Shown: positions 1 through 11,618 of the stretch, piece by piece
How positions within the stretch are numbered: position 1 is the first letter of the stretch
Layout of the letters: every line of letters starts with the position of its first letter
From: Rhodococcus ruber NBRC 15591
GTDB taxonomy: Bacteria; Actinomycetota; Actinomycetes; Mycobacteriales; Mycobacteriaceae
Length of the DNA: 64,000 bases
Assembly: GCF_001894945.1 (NCBI RefSeq)
Contig: NZ_BCXE01000016.1
Coordinates: 62,001-126,000, forward strand
Reading direction: 5' to 3'
Position numbers and translations under genes: made by a program
Notes under the pieces: model-generated
Database searches by the model: none
The model's input: the letters and a program-made list of their open reading frames with translations, nothing else
Told to the model about the DNA's origin: nothing

Positions 1-493
<493 letters not shown>

Positions 494-1657
494 CTAGTTC
501 TTCTCTCCCTCGAGCATGCTGGTGAACCGGTCGAACAGGTAGGAGGCGTCGTGCGGGCCGGCCGCCGCCTCGGGGTGGTACTGCACGGAGAAGGCGGACC
601 CGTCGAGCAGGCGCACGCCCTCGACGGCGCCGTCGTTGGCGCAGGTGTGGCTGATCACGGCCCGGCCGAACGGGGTGTCGAACTCCTGGCCCGCCTCGCC
701 CTCGAGCGCGAAGCCGTGGTTCTGGGCGGTGATCGCGATCCGCCCGGTCTCGTGTTCGATGACCGGGATGTTGATGCCGCGGTGCCCGAACTTCATCTTG
801 TAGGTGCCCAGACCGAGGGCGCGGCCGAGGATCTGGTTGCCGAAGCAGATGCCGAACAGCGGCAGTCCCTGCCCGAGCACTTCCTGGGTCAGGTGCACCG
901 CGCCGTCCGCGGTGGCCGGATCCCCGGGACCGTTCGAGAGGAAGACGCCGTCGGCCTTCAGGTCCAGGATGTCGTGCAGCGTCGCGGTGGAGGGCAGCAC
1001 GTGCACGCGCATGCCGCGCTCGGCGAACATCCGCGGGGTGTTGGTCTTGATGCCGAGGTCGATCGCGGCGACGGTGAAGCGGGCCTCGCCGTCGGGCTCG
1101 ACGACGTAGCCGCTGGTGGTGGTGACCTCGCCGGCGAGGTCGGCGCCGAGCATCGACGGCTGGCTCCGGACCCGGTCGAGCAGCTCGGCGTCGTCGGCGA
1201 GGGCGTCGCCGGAGAAGACACCCGCCCGCATCGAGCCGCGGGTGCGCAGATGCCGCACCAGGGCGCGGGTGTCGATCCCGGCGATGCCGACGATGTTCTG
1301 CCGCTCGAGTTCGTCCTGCAGGGAGCCGGCCGCGCGCCAGCTCGAGGTGCGGCGCGACGGGTCGCGCACGACGTACCCGGCGACCCAGATCTTCGCGCCG
1401 GCGGGGTCACCGGTGGGGCCGACGGACTCGTTGTCCTCGGCGTTCCACCCGGTGTTGCCGATCTGCGGGGCCGTGGACACCACGATCTGCCGGTGGTAGC
1501 TGGGGTCGGTGAGGGTCTCCTGGTAGCCGGTCATGCCGGTGCTGAACACCGCCTCGCCGAGGGTCTGGCCCACCGCACCGAAGACGGTGCCGCGGAACGT
1601 GCGACCGTCCTCGAGCACCAGTATCGCGGTGTCCGTGTCGAAGTTGTTGCCGCTCAT
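494..1657 (-). CDS. carA: Carbamoyl-phosphate synthase small subunit
   Basis: This 387-residue protein has the CarA N-terminal domain followed by a class I glutamine amidotransferase domain. The nucleophile Cys271 lies in [10 protein letters not shown], and the catalytic His/Glu pair in YHPEAAAG near the C-terminus. It hydrolyses glutamine and channels ammonia to CarB. Length is normal for the family (about 380). It follows the small membrane-protein gene in the pyr operon, and its TAG is immediately followed by the carB ATG. Confidence 0.97.
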   Translation of the reverse strand: MSGNNFDTDTAILVLEDGRTFRGTVFGAVGQTLGEAVFSTGMTGYQETLTDPSYHRQIVVSTAPQIGNTGWNAEDNESVGPTGDPAGAKIWVAGYVVRDPSRRTSSWRAAGSLQDELERQNIVGIAGIDTRALVRHLRTRGSMRAGVFSGDALADDAELLDRVRSQPSMLGADLAGEVTTTSGYVVEPDGEARFTVAAIDLGIKTNTPRMFAERGMRVHVLPSTATLHDILDLKADGVFLSNGPGDPATADGAVHLTQEVLGQGLPLFGICFGNQILGRALGLGTYKMKFGHRGINIPVIEHETGRIAITAQNHGFALEGEAGQEFDTPFGRAVISHTCANDGAVEGVRLLDGSAFSVQYHPEAAAGPHDASYLFDRFTSMLEGEKN

Positions 1658-1753
1658 GCGTTCTCTCCGTTCTGCTCGACCTCACCGGAGCTCGCCGCAT
1701 CAGCCGAAATCTCGCGTGCCGTCGTCGCTGTACCAGCCGTCCAGGCTGTCGTC

Positions 1754-2260
1754 CTAGCTGTCACTGTCCCGGTGATTCTCGTTCGTCTCCTGCACCCACT
1801 GGGGGTAGATGGTCTTGTCGTCGCCGCGGAATCCGGTGTCGATCTCGGTGCCGGACGGCAGCTGCCAGCGGATCACCAGCACCCCGTCCTTGGTCATCAC
1901 CTTTCCCGCGAGGCCACGTTCGGTGCGCACCGCTCGGATCGAGTCCTGCGGGATCCAGATCGGCGAGGCGCCGTCCCGTTCGAGCAGCACCCCGGCGCGG
2001 TAGCGGCTGATCTCGCCGGCCGCGCGGTGGCCCAGGTCGCCGACGGCGATCCGGTCCTGCCAGCTCGGCGCGAGGGTACTGCCCACGTACAGGCCGGTGC
2101 TCGGGGCCACCAGCTGCTCCCCCAGCTCGGCCGGCACCGGCGGGAGGGCACCGACGGCCTCGGCCTGGCGGCGGCCGCGGCCGCGCCAGCCCTTCCACAT
2201 CAGCAGGACCAGCACCACCCACAGGGCGACGAAGCCGAGCGTGAGCCACAGGCGGTCCAT
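1754..2260 (-). CDS. Conserved membrane protein of the pyr operon (Rv1382-like)
   Basis: A 168-residue protein with one N-terminal membrane helix (about residues 4-22, LWLTLGFVALWVVLVLLMW), a basic stop-transfer stretch (KGWRGRGRR) and a soluble C-terminal domain that looks beta-rich. The ATG overlaps the pyrC stop in an ATGA arrangement. A protein of this kind sits between pyrC and carA in mycobacteria too (Rv1382 in M. tuberculosis, from memory). The retained position suggests a link to pyrimidine synthesis or a passenger role; no biochemical function is visible. Confidence 0.85.
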   Translation of the reverse strand: MDRLWLTLGFVALWVVLVLLMWKGWRGRGRRQAEAVGALPPVPAELGEQLVAPSTGLYVGSTLAPSWQDRIAVGDLGHRAAGEISRYRAGVLLERDGASPIWIPQDSIRAVRTERGLAGKVMTKDGVLVIRWQLPSGTEIDTGFRGDDKTIYPQWVQETNENHRDSDS

Positions 2261-3579
2261 CACCGCACCCCGCTTCCGGTGCCGGGCCGGACCGCTCCGT
2301 CGAGTGCGGTGATGCGGCCGCGCAGCACGGTCGCAACGACCTTGCCGGGCAGCGTCATCGCCTCGTACGGCGTGTTGTGCGCCACCGAGGCCAGCTCCGG
2401 TCCGCGCACCGTCCATTCGGCGTCGGGGTCGACGAGCACCACGTTGGCGGGCTCGCCCACCTCGAGCGGGCGCCCCTGGTCGTCGAGGCCGACGATCTCG
2501 GCGGGCCGTTCGCTCATCACCTTCGCGACGCCGCGCCAGTCCAGCAGCCCGGGACGGACCATCGTCTCGACGACGATCGACAGGGCCGTCTCGAGCCCCA
2601 GCATGCCGGGCCGGGCCTGCGAGAACTCGCAACACTTGTCCTGCTCGGCGTGCGGGGCGTGGTCGGTGGCGATGCAGTCGAGCACGCCCTCGGCCAGTCC
2701 GCGGCGCAGCGCCTCGACGTCGGAACGCTCGCGCAGCGGCGGGTTGACCCGGTTGATGCCGTCGTAGGTCTCGAGCCGCGAATCGTCGAGCATCAGATGA
2801 TGCGGGGTCACCTCGGCGGTAATCGGGATCCCTTGTGCCTTGGCCCATTTCACCAGTTCGACGGTGCCGGCGGTGGAGGCGTGGCAGATGTGCACGCGGG
2901 CCCCGGCGTCCCGGGCGAGCAGGGCGTCGCGCGCGACGATCGACTCCTCGGCCGCGCGCGGCCAGCCGGCCAGCCCGAGACGCGCCGCGGTGGGCCCCTC
3001 GTGCGCGACGGCCCCGGCGGTCAGCCGCGGCTCCTCCGCGTGCTGGGCGATGAGCACCCCGAGCGAACTCGAGTACTCCAGCGCCCGCCGCATGATCAGC
3101 GGATCGTGGACGCAGTGCCCGTCGTCGGAGAACATCCGGACGCGGCCGACGCCGGCGGCCATGGTGCCCATCTCGGCGAGCTGCGTGCCGGCGAGCCCGA
3201 CGGTGACGGCACCCACGGGGTGCACATCGACGAGGCCGACCTCCTGCCCCCGTCGCCACACGTGGTCGGTGACGACGACGGAGTCCGCGACGGGGTCGGT
3301 GTTGGCCATCGCGAACACCGCGGTGTAGCCGCCGAGCGCCGCGGCCGCGGATCCGGTGTCGATGGTCTCGGTGTCCTCGCGGCCGGGCTCGCGCAGATGC
3401 GTGTGCAGGTCGACGAAGCCGGGCAGCAGGATCCGTCCGGCGCCGTCGATCACCTCGGCGTCGGGGCTCGCCTCGAGGTCGGGGCCGAGGGCGAGGATCT
3501 GTTCGTCGCCGAGCAGCACGTCGGTCGGCGCACCCTCCCCGTAGACGAGCACGTTGCGGATGAGCACCTGCGGCGACAC
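2260..3579 (-). CDS. pyrC: Dihydroorotase
   Basis: Cyclises carbamoyl-aspartate to dihydroorotate. The protein shows the metal-site motif [16 protein letters not shown] (the Asp that replaces the carboxylated Lys in class I enzymes), [17 protein letters not shown] and ATDHAPH. Two starts compete. GTG at 3579 has a strong AGGAGA ribosome site eight bases upstream and gives 439 residues, close to the family norm. An ATG at 3648 overlaps the pyrB stop (ATGA) and adds 23 polar residues unlike the family N-terminus. I chose the GTG. The stop overlaps the next gene's ATG. Confidence 0.92.
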   Translation of the reverse strand: MSPQVLIRNVLVYGEGAPTDVLLGDEQILALGPDLEASPDAEVIDGAGRILLPGFVDLHTHLREPGREDTETIDTGSAAAALGGYTAVFAMANTDPVADSVVVTDHVWRRGQEVGLVDVHPVGAVTVGLAGTQLAEMGTMAAGVGRVRMFSDDGHCVHDPLIMRRALEYSSSLGVLIAQHAEEPRLTAGAVAHEGPTAARLGLAGWPRAAEESIVARDALLARDAGARVHICHASTAGTVELVKWAKAQGIPITAEVTPHHLMLDDSRLETYDGINRVNPPLRERSDVEALRRGLAEGVLDCIATDHAPHAEQDKCCEFSQARPGMLGLETALSIVVETMVRPGLLDWRGVAKVMSERPAEIVGLDDQGRPLEVGEPANVVLVDPDAEWTVRGPELASVAHNTPYEAMTLPGKVVATVLRGRITALDGAVRPGTGSGVR

Positions 3580-3644
3580 CGAATCTTCTCCTGTCCCACT
3601 GTTCTTCGTCTTCTGCGCGGACGTCCGGTCCGCATACGCGTCGG

Positions 3645-5221
<1,577 letters not shown>

Positions 5222-5321
5222 TTAAAGGATGCCTGACGGTGCTCCAGCCTAGCAGCGGCCGGTGCCCGCCAGACACGGATGCGGGGTGAGGCCCGACACA
5301 GGCCGGGGTCCCCGAAGCGGC

Positions 5322-5365
5322 GAGCGGGCCCGGGCGGCGACCTCCGTCGCCGGCCGGGCCCGCTC
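5322..5365 (-). terminator. Strong hairpin between nusB and pyrR
   Basis: Arms at 5322-5340 and 5347-5365 pair over 18 of 19 positions around a 6-base loop. No run of T follows on the minus strand, which is common for actinobacterial terminators. It lies just after the nusB stop and ahead of pyrR, so it may end the efp-nusB transcript or act as a pyr leader structure. Confidence 0.7.
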
Positions 5366-5376
5366 CCGCTGCGTTG

Positions 5377-5886
5377 TCAGGGCCGCTCGGAGTCCCGCTG
5401 CCCGGCCGGGTCGGCGGCGCGCGACGAGGTGGCCGCCGCGGCGGCACGCACCTGGTCGGCGAGCGCCACGATCTGACCGAGGATGCCGTTGACGAAGGCC
5501 GGCGAATCGTCGGTGGACAGCTGCTTGGCCAGCTCGACCGCCTCGTCGACGGCCACCACCGGCGGCACGTCGGGGGCGTGGAACAGCTCCCACACCGAGA
5601 TGCGCAGGATCGCCCGGTCCACGGCGGGCAGCCGCTCGAGCGTCCAGTCGTGCAGGTGCTCGGCGATCACCTGGTCGAGCTCGTCGAGTCGCTCCGCCAC
5701 GCCGCGCACGACGGTCTGCGTGTACGGCGGGATCTGCGCGACCTGGTCGTCGGTGACGGCGAGCGCGATCCGGTCGGCGGCGAGACCGACCGGATCGATG
5801 TCGCGGGCCTCGGCCTCGAACAGCAGATCCACGGCGCGCTTACGCGCCTTGTGCCGGGCTCCGAGTTTCTTCTGCGTACCGGACAC
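5377..5886 (-). CDS. nusB: Transcription antitermination factor NusB
   Basis: A 169-residue protein opening [20 protein letters not shown], the classic NusB basic N-terminus, followed by an all-helical core with LLFEAEARD and [25 protein letters not shown]. It binds boxA RNA with NusE/S10 in rRNA antitermination complexes. The GTG start abuts the efp stop, so the two are co-transcribed. The C-terminal 20 residues are an Ala/Arg-rich tail. Confidence 0.96.
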   Translation of the reverse strand: MSGTQKKLGARHKARKRAVDLLFEAEARDIDPVGLAADRIALAVTDDQVAQIPPYTQTVVRGVAERLDELDQVIAEHLHDWTLERLPAVDRAILRISVWELFHAPDVPPVVAVDEAVELAKQLSTDDSPAFVNGILGQIVALADQVRAAAAATSSRAADPAGQRDSERP

Positions 5887-6450
5887 TCAGGAATTCACTC
5901 GCCCGAGGTAGCTGCCGTCACGGGAATCGACCTTGAGCTTGTCACCGGTGTTGATGAACAGGGGCACCTGGATCTCGGCGCCGGTCTCGAGGGTCGCGGG
6001 CTTGGTGCCGCCGGTCGAGCGGTCGCCCTGCAGGCCGGGATCGGTGTGGGTGACCTCGAGTTCGACGGTGACGGGCAGTTCGACGAACAGCGGGGTGCCC
6101 TCGTGGGTGGCCACCTGCACCTGCATGTTCTCGAGGAGGAATCGGGCGCCGCCGCCCAGGGTCTCCTCGCTGATCGAGATCTGGTCGTAGGTCTCGCCGT
6201 CCATGAAGACGTAGTCGGTGCCGTCGTGGTACAGGTACGTCATGTCGCGACGGTCGACGGTGGCCGTCTCGACCTTCACGCCGGCGTTCCAGGTCTTGTC
6301 GACGGTCTTGCCGGAGAGCACGTTCTTGATCTTCGTGCGGACGAACGCCGGCCCCTTGCCGGGCTTGACGTGCTGGAACTCGATGATCTGCCACAGCTGA
6401 CCGTCGATCTTCAGCACGAGCCCGTTCTTGAAATCGCTGGTATCGGCCAC
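5887..6450 (-). CDS. efp: Translation elongation factor P
   Basis: A 187-residue protein with the N-terminal KOW-like domain ([20 protein letters not shown]), the modification loop [12 protein letters not shown] whose Lys contacts the P-site tRNA, and two OB domains ending in [19 protein letters not shown]. It relieves ribosome stalling at polyproline. Length is exact for the family. It sits between pepQ and nusB, as in mycobacteria. Confidence 0.97.
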   Translation of the reverse strand: MADTSDFKNGLVLKIDGQLWQIIEFQHVKPGKGPAFVRTKIKNVLSGKTVDKTWNAGVKVETATVDRRDMTYLYHDGTDYVFMDGETYDQISISEETLGGGARFLLENMQVQVATHEGTPLFVELPVTVELEVTHTDPGLQGDRSTGGTKPATLETGAEIQVPLFINTGDKLKVDSRDGSYLGRVNS

Positions 6451-6485
6451 TTGGTTTCGCGTCTCCTAGAGTCGAGGTACCGCCC

Positions 6486-7580
6486 TTATACGACGGTCAA
6501 TGTCTTGTCGGTGAGTGTGAGCAGCTCCGGTCCCTGCTCACGCACCACGAGCGTGTCCTCGATCCGCACGCCTCCGCGCCCGGAGAAGTACACGCCCGGT
6601 TCGACGGTCACCGCCGCACCGCAGGCAAGTGTACCGGTCGCGGCCTGGCCGATTCCGGGTGCTTCGTGGATCTCCAGACCGACGCCGTGGCCGAGTCCGT
6701 GCAGGAACAGCTCACCGTGGCCGGCGGCGGCGATCACGTCGCGGGACGCGGCGTCCACGGCGGCCAGGTCGACGCCCGGCACGAGCGCCGCCCGCCCGGC
6801 CGCCTGGGCGCGCGCGACCAGGTCGTACACGTCACGCTGCCAGTCGGCGGCCCGGCCGAGGACGTAGGTGCGGGTCATGTCGGAGTGGTATCCGCCGACC
6901 TGTGCACCGAAATCGAGCTTGACGAAGTCGCCGGCGGCGAGCACGGCGTCGGTGGGCCGGTGGTGCGGCACGGCCGAGTTCGCCCCGGTCGCGACGATCG
7001 TCTCGAAGGAGATGCCGTCGGCGCCGTGGTCGAGCATGCGGGCCTCGAGATCGCGGCCGACCTGCCGTTCGGTGCGGCCCGGGCGCAGGCCGCCGGCGGC
7101 GACGAGATCGGCCAGTGCCCGGTCGGCCACGGCGCACGCCGCCGCGAGCAGCCCGACCTCGTGTTCGTCCTTGACCATGCGCAACTGCTCGACCAGCCCG
7201 GGCGCGGGGGTGAGGGTGAGCGGGCTGTCCAGCCCCGCCCAGCGCACGTGCGCGTCGACGGTGACGACATGGCTCTCGAAGCCCCACCGGGCCGGCGTCG
7301 CCGCGGAACGGACCAGGTGATCGGCGCTGGCGCGGGCGATCTCGGCCCGCAGATCGGGCACCTGCGCGGCGACCTGGGTGAGGTAGCGGCCGTCGGTGCA
7401 CACGACGGTGCGGGACTCGTCGAGGTCGTCGTCGGTGGTGACGAGCAGCGCGGCGTTCGAGCCGGTGAATCCGGTGAGGTAGCGGATGTTGAGCAGGTCG
7501 GTCACCAGGAGCGCATCGAGGTCGCGGTCGGCGAGCAACCGGCGCAGCGCGGCGCGGCGGGCGGAGTGATCGGCGGACAT
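6486..7580 (-). CDS. pepQ: M24 family Xaa-Pro aminopeptidase/dipeptidase
   Basis: A 364-residue enzyme with an N-terminal creatinase-like domain and a pita-bread catalytic domain. The dinuclear metal ligands are visible: Asp in VKLDFGAQVGGYHSDMTRT (two Asp), His in HGLGHGVGLEIHEAPG, Glu in AVTVEPGVYF and Glu in GVRIEDTLVV. It releases residues ahead of proline. The upstream position next to efp is conserved in mycobacteria. The symbol follows common usage; it could equally be called an aminopeptidase P. Confidence 0.93.
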   Translation of the reverse strand: MSADHSARRAALRRLLADRDLDALLVTDLLNIRYLTGFTGSNAALLVTTDDDLDESRTVVCTDGRYLTQVAAQVPDLRAEIARASADHLVRSAATPARWGFESHVVTVDAHVRWAGLDSPLTLTPAPGLVEQLRMVKDEHEVGLLAAACAVADRALADLVAAGGLRPGRTERQVGRDLEARMLDHGADGISFETIVATGANSAVPHHRPTDAVLAAGDFVKLDFGAQVGGYHSDMTRTYVLGRAADWQRDVYDLVARAQAAGRAALVPGVDLAAVDAASRDVIAAAGHGELFLHGLGHGVGLEIHEAPGIGQAATGTLACGAAVTVEPGVYFSGRGGVRIEDTLVVREQGPELLTLTDKTLTVV

Positions 7581-7681
7581 GGGGTCAACGTACTCCCGCG
7601 CCGACAGCCGGGACGGCCGTCGACGGTCACGAATGTGGGGCGGGACACATCCGCGCCGATCCAGACGTTACTCTGAGGTAC

Positions 7682-8254
7682 ATGAAACCCTGGTTGCTTC
7701 GCGGGCTCGGCCTGACCCTCGTGCACGTGCTGGTACGGGTCCTGCTGGGGGTCGCCCTGGTGCAATGGCCGCTGCAAGGCTCGATGCTGCGGATGGTCGC
7801 GTTGGCCGTCGTCGTGCTCGCCGCGATCGTGTGGGCCGGGCTCGACGGGATCCGCGATCAGCGGGCGCACCCGCAGTCGGAGGACGGGGCGGACCTGACG
7901 ATGCTGTGGCTGAAGGCCGCGGCGGTCACTGGTCTCGCCGCCGGCCTGCTGACGTGGCTGATCGACACGGTCGGTCCGATCCAGGTCGGGGTCAAGTCGC
8001 TGTTCTTCGAACTGACCTCGGGTGCGGCGTTCACCGTGCTGCTGGTGTTCGTTCCCGCGACGGCCGCGGTGATGCTCGGGCGGCTGCTGGTGCGTCGAGA
8101 TCAGCGCAAGTCTGCGGCGACGGGGACGGCGACGGGGAAGCCGGACGACGGGCCGGCACCGGTCACGGCGTCCGCTGCCCCGGATCAGGGGTGGCGTGAC
8201 GACGACGCGCCCACCGAGGTGTTCGAGCGGATCGACCCGGACCGCCGCCCCTGA
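7682..8254 (+). CDS. B-4DMT family four-helix membrane protein
   Basis: A 190-residue protein with four predicted membrane helices within about residues 1-140 (GLTLVHVLVRVLLGVAL, MVALAVVVLAAIVWAGL, AAAVTGLAAGLLTWLI, AAFTVLLVFVPATAAVML) and a polar C-terminal tail. It resembles actinobacterial proteins named B-4DMT transporters, whose substrate is unproven. A TACTCT -10 element ends seven bases before the ATG and no ribosome site is seen, so the transcript may be leaderless. It is transcribed away from pepQ. Confidence 0.82.
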   Translation: MKPWLLRGLGLTLVHVLVRVLLGVALVQWPLQGSMLRMVALAVVVLAAIVWAGLDGIRDQRAHPQSEDGADLTMLWLKAAAVTGLAAGLLTWLIDTVGPIQVGVKSLFFELTSGAAFTVLLVFVPATAAVMLGRLLVRRDQRKSAATGTATGKPDDGPAPVTASAAPDQGWRDDDAPTEVFERIDPDRRP

Positions 8255-8326
8255 CACCTACCCGGGTCCGCACCGTTGGCGGAGAATCGGGTCCGCGGCC
8301 CGGAGCGGGCAGGTACCGTTCGGCCC

Positions 8327-9547
8327 ATGGCCGGACGCGGGACGAGCGGCACCCACGGACGCCGGCGGACGGCGCTGGTCGTCGCGGGCGCGGGTGCGCG
8401 CGGCGCGTATCAAGCCGGCGCGATCACGACCCTGCTCCCCCGGATGACGCGGCACCACGGAGCGCCCCGGATCCTCGTCGGGACCAGCGCCGGCGCCATC
8501 AACGTGGTCGGGCTCGCCGCGTTCGCCGACGAGGGACTGCCGACGGCCGCCGAACGGCTCGTGGACCTGTGGACCGGGGTGGTCTCGTCCGACGTGTACT
8601 CGTCGGTGCACAGCGTGCTCGGCACCGGCGCGGCGTTCCTGGGTCAGGCGATCGGTTTTCCCCGCACGCGTCTCGTCAGCCTGCTCGACACGACCCCGAT
8701 CCGGGGGACCCTGCAGCGCCTGGTGCCGTGGGACCGGCTGCACGAGAACATCCGGGCCGGGCTGGTGGACGCGGTCGCGGTCGCGACGACGTCCGTGGCC
8801 ACCGGCGGGACGGTGGTGTTCGTGGAGAAGAACGCCTCGGTGCCGCTCCCCGAGTACGACATCCGCCGCAACATCAGCTACGTCGAGACGACCCTGACCG
8901 TCGACCACCTGCTGGCGTCCTCCGCGGTGCCGATCCTGTTCCGGCCCATCCACGTCACCGATCGGTGCGCCCCGCAGCGCTCCGGCTGGTACATCGACGG
9001 CGGTCTGCTGCTCAACACCCCGATCAAGCCCGCGCTCGTGCTCGGCGCGAACGACGTCGGCGTCGTGGCGACGCAGCCGCGGATGTGGCCCCCGCCGGTG
9101 TCCGCGCGCACCGGCAGGCGCCGACCGGCACCTCCCGACGTGGCCGGCGTCGCGGCCCTGGCGCTGCGGGCGATGCTCGGCTACCGGATGATCGAGGACC
9201 TGCACACGCTCGAGTTCCGCAATGCCCGCATCGCCCAGACCCGAGCCGTGTCCCCCACCGACCGTCCCATCGGGATCGACTTCGCCGGCCCGCCGCCCGG
9301 CCAGGCCGGGCGGATCGCCGAGATCGCGGAAGGGGTGGTCCGTCGCCGCCCCGCCGTGCGCCGGTTCCTGCGCAACCCCGCGCCGTCCGTCGTCGCACGA
9401 TTGATCGGTGGCGACGACGAGGATCGCGGCGACCTGCTCAGCTTCCTGCTGTTCGATCCCGAATTCACGTGCGCGATCGCCGAACTGGGTCGCGAACACG
9501 GCGCCGAACCGAGCACCGCACAGCCTGCCGCCGAGCTCCGGGCCTGA
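8327..9547 (+). CDS. Patatin-like phospholipase
   Basis: A 406-residue protein with all patatin landmarks: oxyanion loop GAGARGAYQAG (residues 21-31), nucleophile Ser54 in GTSAGAIN and catalytic Asp224 in DGGLLLNTP. It should be a Ser-Asp dyad acyl hydrolase of lipids; the substrate is unknown. ATG at 8327 is preferred over an upstream in-frame TTG because the family match begins right after it. A TACCGT -10 element seven bases before the ATG suggests a leaderless message. It converges on the MpaB-like gene with a 21-base gap. Confidence 0.92.
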   Translation: MAGRGTSGTHGRRRTALVVAGAGARGAYQAGAITTLLPRMTRHHGAPRILVGTSAGAINVVGLAAFADEGLPTAAERLVDLWTGVVSSDVYSSVHSVLGTGAAFLGQAIGFPRTRLVSLLDTTPIRGTLQRLVPWDRLHENIRAGLVDAVAVATTSVATGGTVVFVEKNASVPLPEYDIRRNISYVETTLTVDHLLASSAVPILFRPIHVTDRCAPQRSGWYIDGGLLLNTPIKPALVLGANDVGVVATQPRMWPPPVSARTGRRRPAPPDVAGVAALALRAMLGYRMIEDLHTLEFRNARIAQTRAVSPTDRPIGIDFAGPPPGQAGRIAEIAEGVVRRRPAVRRFLRNPAPSVVARLIGGDDEDRGDLLSFLLFDPEFTCAIAELGREHGAEPSTAQPAAELRA

Positions 9548-9568
9548 TCCCCGCGCCGATCCGGGCGG

Positions 9569-10453
9569 TCAGGGCCGTCGCGCCGGGGCCGGGCGCCGAT
9601 ATCCCACCGCATCCCGGTCACGGGGCCCGTACCGCGCCGTCCCGAAGGTCTCCACGAAACTGCGGTCGCGCCGTACCGGCCGCAGCCCGGTGGCGGCGAA
9701 GTAGGTGCGCACCGCGGATCGCGCGACGTAGGCCAGAGCGGGCCGCGGCTCGGGCAGGCTCTGCACGGCCCGTAGGCGGTCGTCGCAGAACGTCGACAGC
9801 ACCTCCGGCGCGAGCGGTCGCAGCGGACCCGGAAACCAGCGGTCCGCGAAGTCGTCGACGAGTCGCCGGGTCACGGCGAGCCCGTCGTCGGTGCGCGCGT
9901 ATTCCGCGGCCTCGAAGTCGGCGGTCCACCGCGCGAGCTCGTCGCGGGAGCCGGGGATGTCCGTGATGCGCTGGGCGGCCGCCACGCCGCGCCAGAAATG
10001 CCACTGCGCTTGAAGTTCCGTCCCGGAGAACGGCCGGGACCCGACGAGCGCGGCGATACGCTGCGGTTCGAGCACGAGCGTGGCGAGCGTGTAGAGCGAG
10101 TCCTCGTTGCGGATCGGGAAGTGCCCGTGGATCTCGTTGAGCCGCTCGATCCATGCGAGCCCCTCGGACGTGTCGTAGCCGAGTTCGAGGAACTTGCCGA
10201 AGAACACCATCGTGTCGTCGTTGCGCTTCGCCGTGCGGACGACGATGTCGCCGCGTCCGCGGCGGTGCAGGATCTTCGCGATGCCGGGCACGGCCACCTG
10301 CCGGATGAACGACACCGTGAACAACGCGTTGACGAGCATCGCGTTCCCGTGCAGGACCTCGAGCGAGAGTCGAGCGACGGCGCGATCGTCGCGGAGCGGA
10401 TCGAGACGCTCGATTTCCCGTCGGACCTGCCGTCCGATCGTCACATTCCTCAT
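9569..10453 (-). CDS. MpaB-like oxygenase (DUF2236 family)
   Basis: A 294-residue soluble protein. The segment VLHGNAMLVNALFTVSFIRQVAVPGIAKIL and the later WHFWRGVA and FADRWFPGPLRPL match the oxygenase MpaB/DUF2236 group, which includes latex-clearing-type and mycophenolic-acid oxygenases that bind b-type heme. I have not confirmed heme-ligand residues. The start ATG has a GGAGG site four bases upstream. It is divergent from a TetR gene with a 34-bp palindrome between them, so it is probably the regulator's main target. Confidence 0.78.
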   Translation of the reverse strand: MRNVTIGRQVRREIERLDPLRDDRAVARLSLEVLHGNAMLVNALFTVSFIRQVAVPGIAKILHRRGRGDIVVRTAKRNDDTMVFFGKFLELGYDTSEGLAWIERLNEIHGHFPIRNEDSLYTLATLVLEPQRIAALVGSRPFSGTELQAQWHFWRGVAAAQRITDIPGSRDELARWTADFEAAEYARTDDGLAVTRRLVDDFADRWFPGPLRPLAPEVLSTFCDDRLRAVQSLPEPRPALAYVARSAVRTYFAATGLRPVRRDRSFVETFGTARYGPRDRDAVGYRRPAPARRP

Positions 10454-10477
10454 TCGTCCTCCGTCGCTCTCCCGGCC

Positions 10478-10511
10478 CCCGTAGTGGACAACATATGTTG
10501 TCCACTACGGG
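10478..10511. promoter_or_regulatory. 34-bp perfect palindromic operator
   Basis: Bases 10478-10494 are the exact reverse complement of 10495-10511; the core reads GTGGACAACATATGTTGTCC. It lies between the divergent MpaB-like and TetR genes, 25 bases upstream of one start and 52 of the other. Long perfect dyads of this kind are typical TetR-dimer operators. Binding by the adjacent regulator is inferred. Confidence 0.85.
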
Positions 10512-10563
10512 CGGGTCAACGGCCGTTCCCGGTCCGACCGATCGGTCCGGCAGGATGGGATCC

Positions 10564-11184
10564 ATGCGCACCCCCCCGAGCCGCAGCTGGCACGGCGTCA
10601 GCGCCGACGACCGGCGCGCGCAGCGCCGTACCCGGATCCTGGCGGCGGGTACCGAACTGCTCGGCACCGGCGGAGGCCGCGCGGTCACGGTCCGCGCCGT
10701 GTGCCGGGCCGCCGGGGTCAGCGAGCGGTACTTCTACGAGAGTTTTCCCTCGCGCGACGAACTGGTCGCCGCAGTCTTCGCAACGACGGCGGAGGGCCTC
10801 ATGCGTCACATGCAGGCCGTCGTGGCCTCCGCCCCGGCGGAGGTCGCCGCGCGGGCCCGCGCCTTCGTCTCCGGAGCGATCGACTTCTTCGCCGCCGACC
10901 CCCGCCGCGGCCGGGTGCTGGTCCGCGAGGCGATGACCGAGCCGGCGTTGTCGCAGCAGGGCCTGCACGCAGCACCCGCCCTCCTCGGCGCCCTGCTCGT
11001 CGGCGTCGCTGCGCCGGAACCGGACGCCGAGTCCCGGCTGATCAGCGGCGCCGTCCTGGGCCTGGGCATCGGGGCGCTGATCGTCGCGTGGATCGACGGG
11101 CAGGTCGACGTCGAGCGAGAGGCGCTCGTCGAGCACTGCACCCTGCTCGTCCGACGCGCCGTCACCCCCTCGGAGTCCGGGTAG
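10564..11184 (+). CDS. TetR/AcrR family transcriptional regulator
   Basis: A 206-residue protein with an N-terminal TetR helix-turn-helix (about residues 17-63: RRTRILAAGTELL, then VTVRAVCRAAGVSERYFYESFPSRDEL) and a helical ligand-binding domain. The recognition helix is VSERYFYESF. The ATG at 10564 was chosen over an upstream TTG that would begin inside the operator. The adjacent palindrome and divergent oxygenase imply repression of that oxygenase and itself; the inducer is unknown. Confidence 0.93.
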   Translation: MRTPPSRSWHGVSADDRRAQRRTRILAAGTELLGTGGGRAVTVRAVCRAAGVSERYFYESFPSRDELVAAVFATTAEGLMRHMQAVVASAPAEVAARARAFVSGAIDFFAADPRRGRVLVREAMTEPALSQQGLHAAPALLGALLVGVAAPEPDAESRLISGAVLGLGIGALIVAWIDGQVDVEREALVEHCTLLVRRAVTPSESG

Positions 11185-11203
11185 GTTCCCCGGAACCGGA
11201 CTC
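11173..11203 (+). terminator. Two-part hairpin at the TetR stop codon
   Basis: Inner arms GGTTCC (11184-11189) and GGAACC (11192-11197) enclose a two-base loop. Outer arms GAGTCC (11173-11178) and GGACTC (11198-11203) extend it with a bulge holding the stop codon. A likely factor-independent terminator of the TetR gene. Confidence 0.65.
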
Positions 11204-11344
11204 GCCGGGCGGAACGGACCGATTCGGACGGAAGCAGTGTCACGGGACGTGCCGGTGGTGTAAATGTGAACTGTCGGGGTCGAGAACCGGGAACCGGCAG
11301 GGGCACGCCGGTCACCCGACCGCACGCACCGAGGGGGGATTGCG

Positions 11345-11488
11345 ATGGCCGAATTCGAGCGATGGCCGACCGATCTGCTCGCCGAATTCGTAGCCGACCT
11401 CGAACTGGGACGCACCCTGACACTTCCGGCCGCCGTCGAAATCGCCGCGCGCGAGGAACTGGCCCACCGGAGCATCGACGCCGGATGA
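11345..11488 (+). CDS. Small acidic hypothetical protein (47 aa)
   Basis: An open frame of 47 codons reading MAEFERWPTDLLAEFVADLE and ending AHRSIDAG, with normal actinobacterial codon bias. A G-rich ribosome site (GAGGGGGG) ends six bases before the ATG. The peptide is acidic and predicted helical, with no membrane segment or known motif. It stands between the TetR terminator and the 185-residue hypothetical gene. Function unknown. Confidence 0.55.
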   Translation: MAEFERWPTDLLAEFVADLELGRTLTLPAAVEIAAREELAHRSIDAG

Positions 11489-11618
11489 GTCCGATCCGCG
11501 GCACCGGCCGCGGCGGCCCCGCGCACCGGGACATCGGGCACAGGAGCCGCCGCTCCCCCGTCATGCGATCGCCGAAAACCAATCCCTCTGGCGCCCAGCA
11601 CATTTAAGGTAGGGAAGC

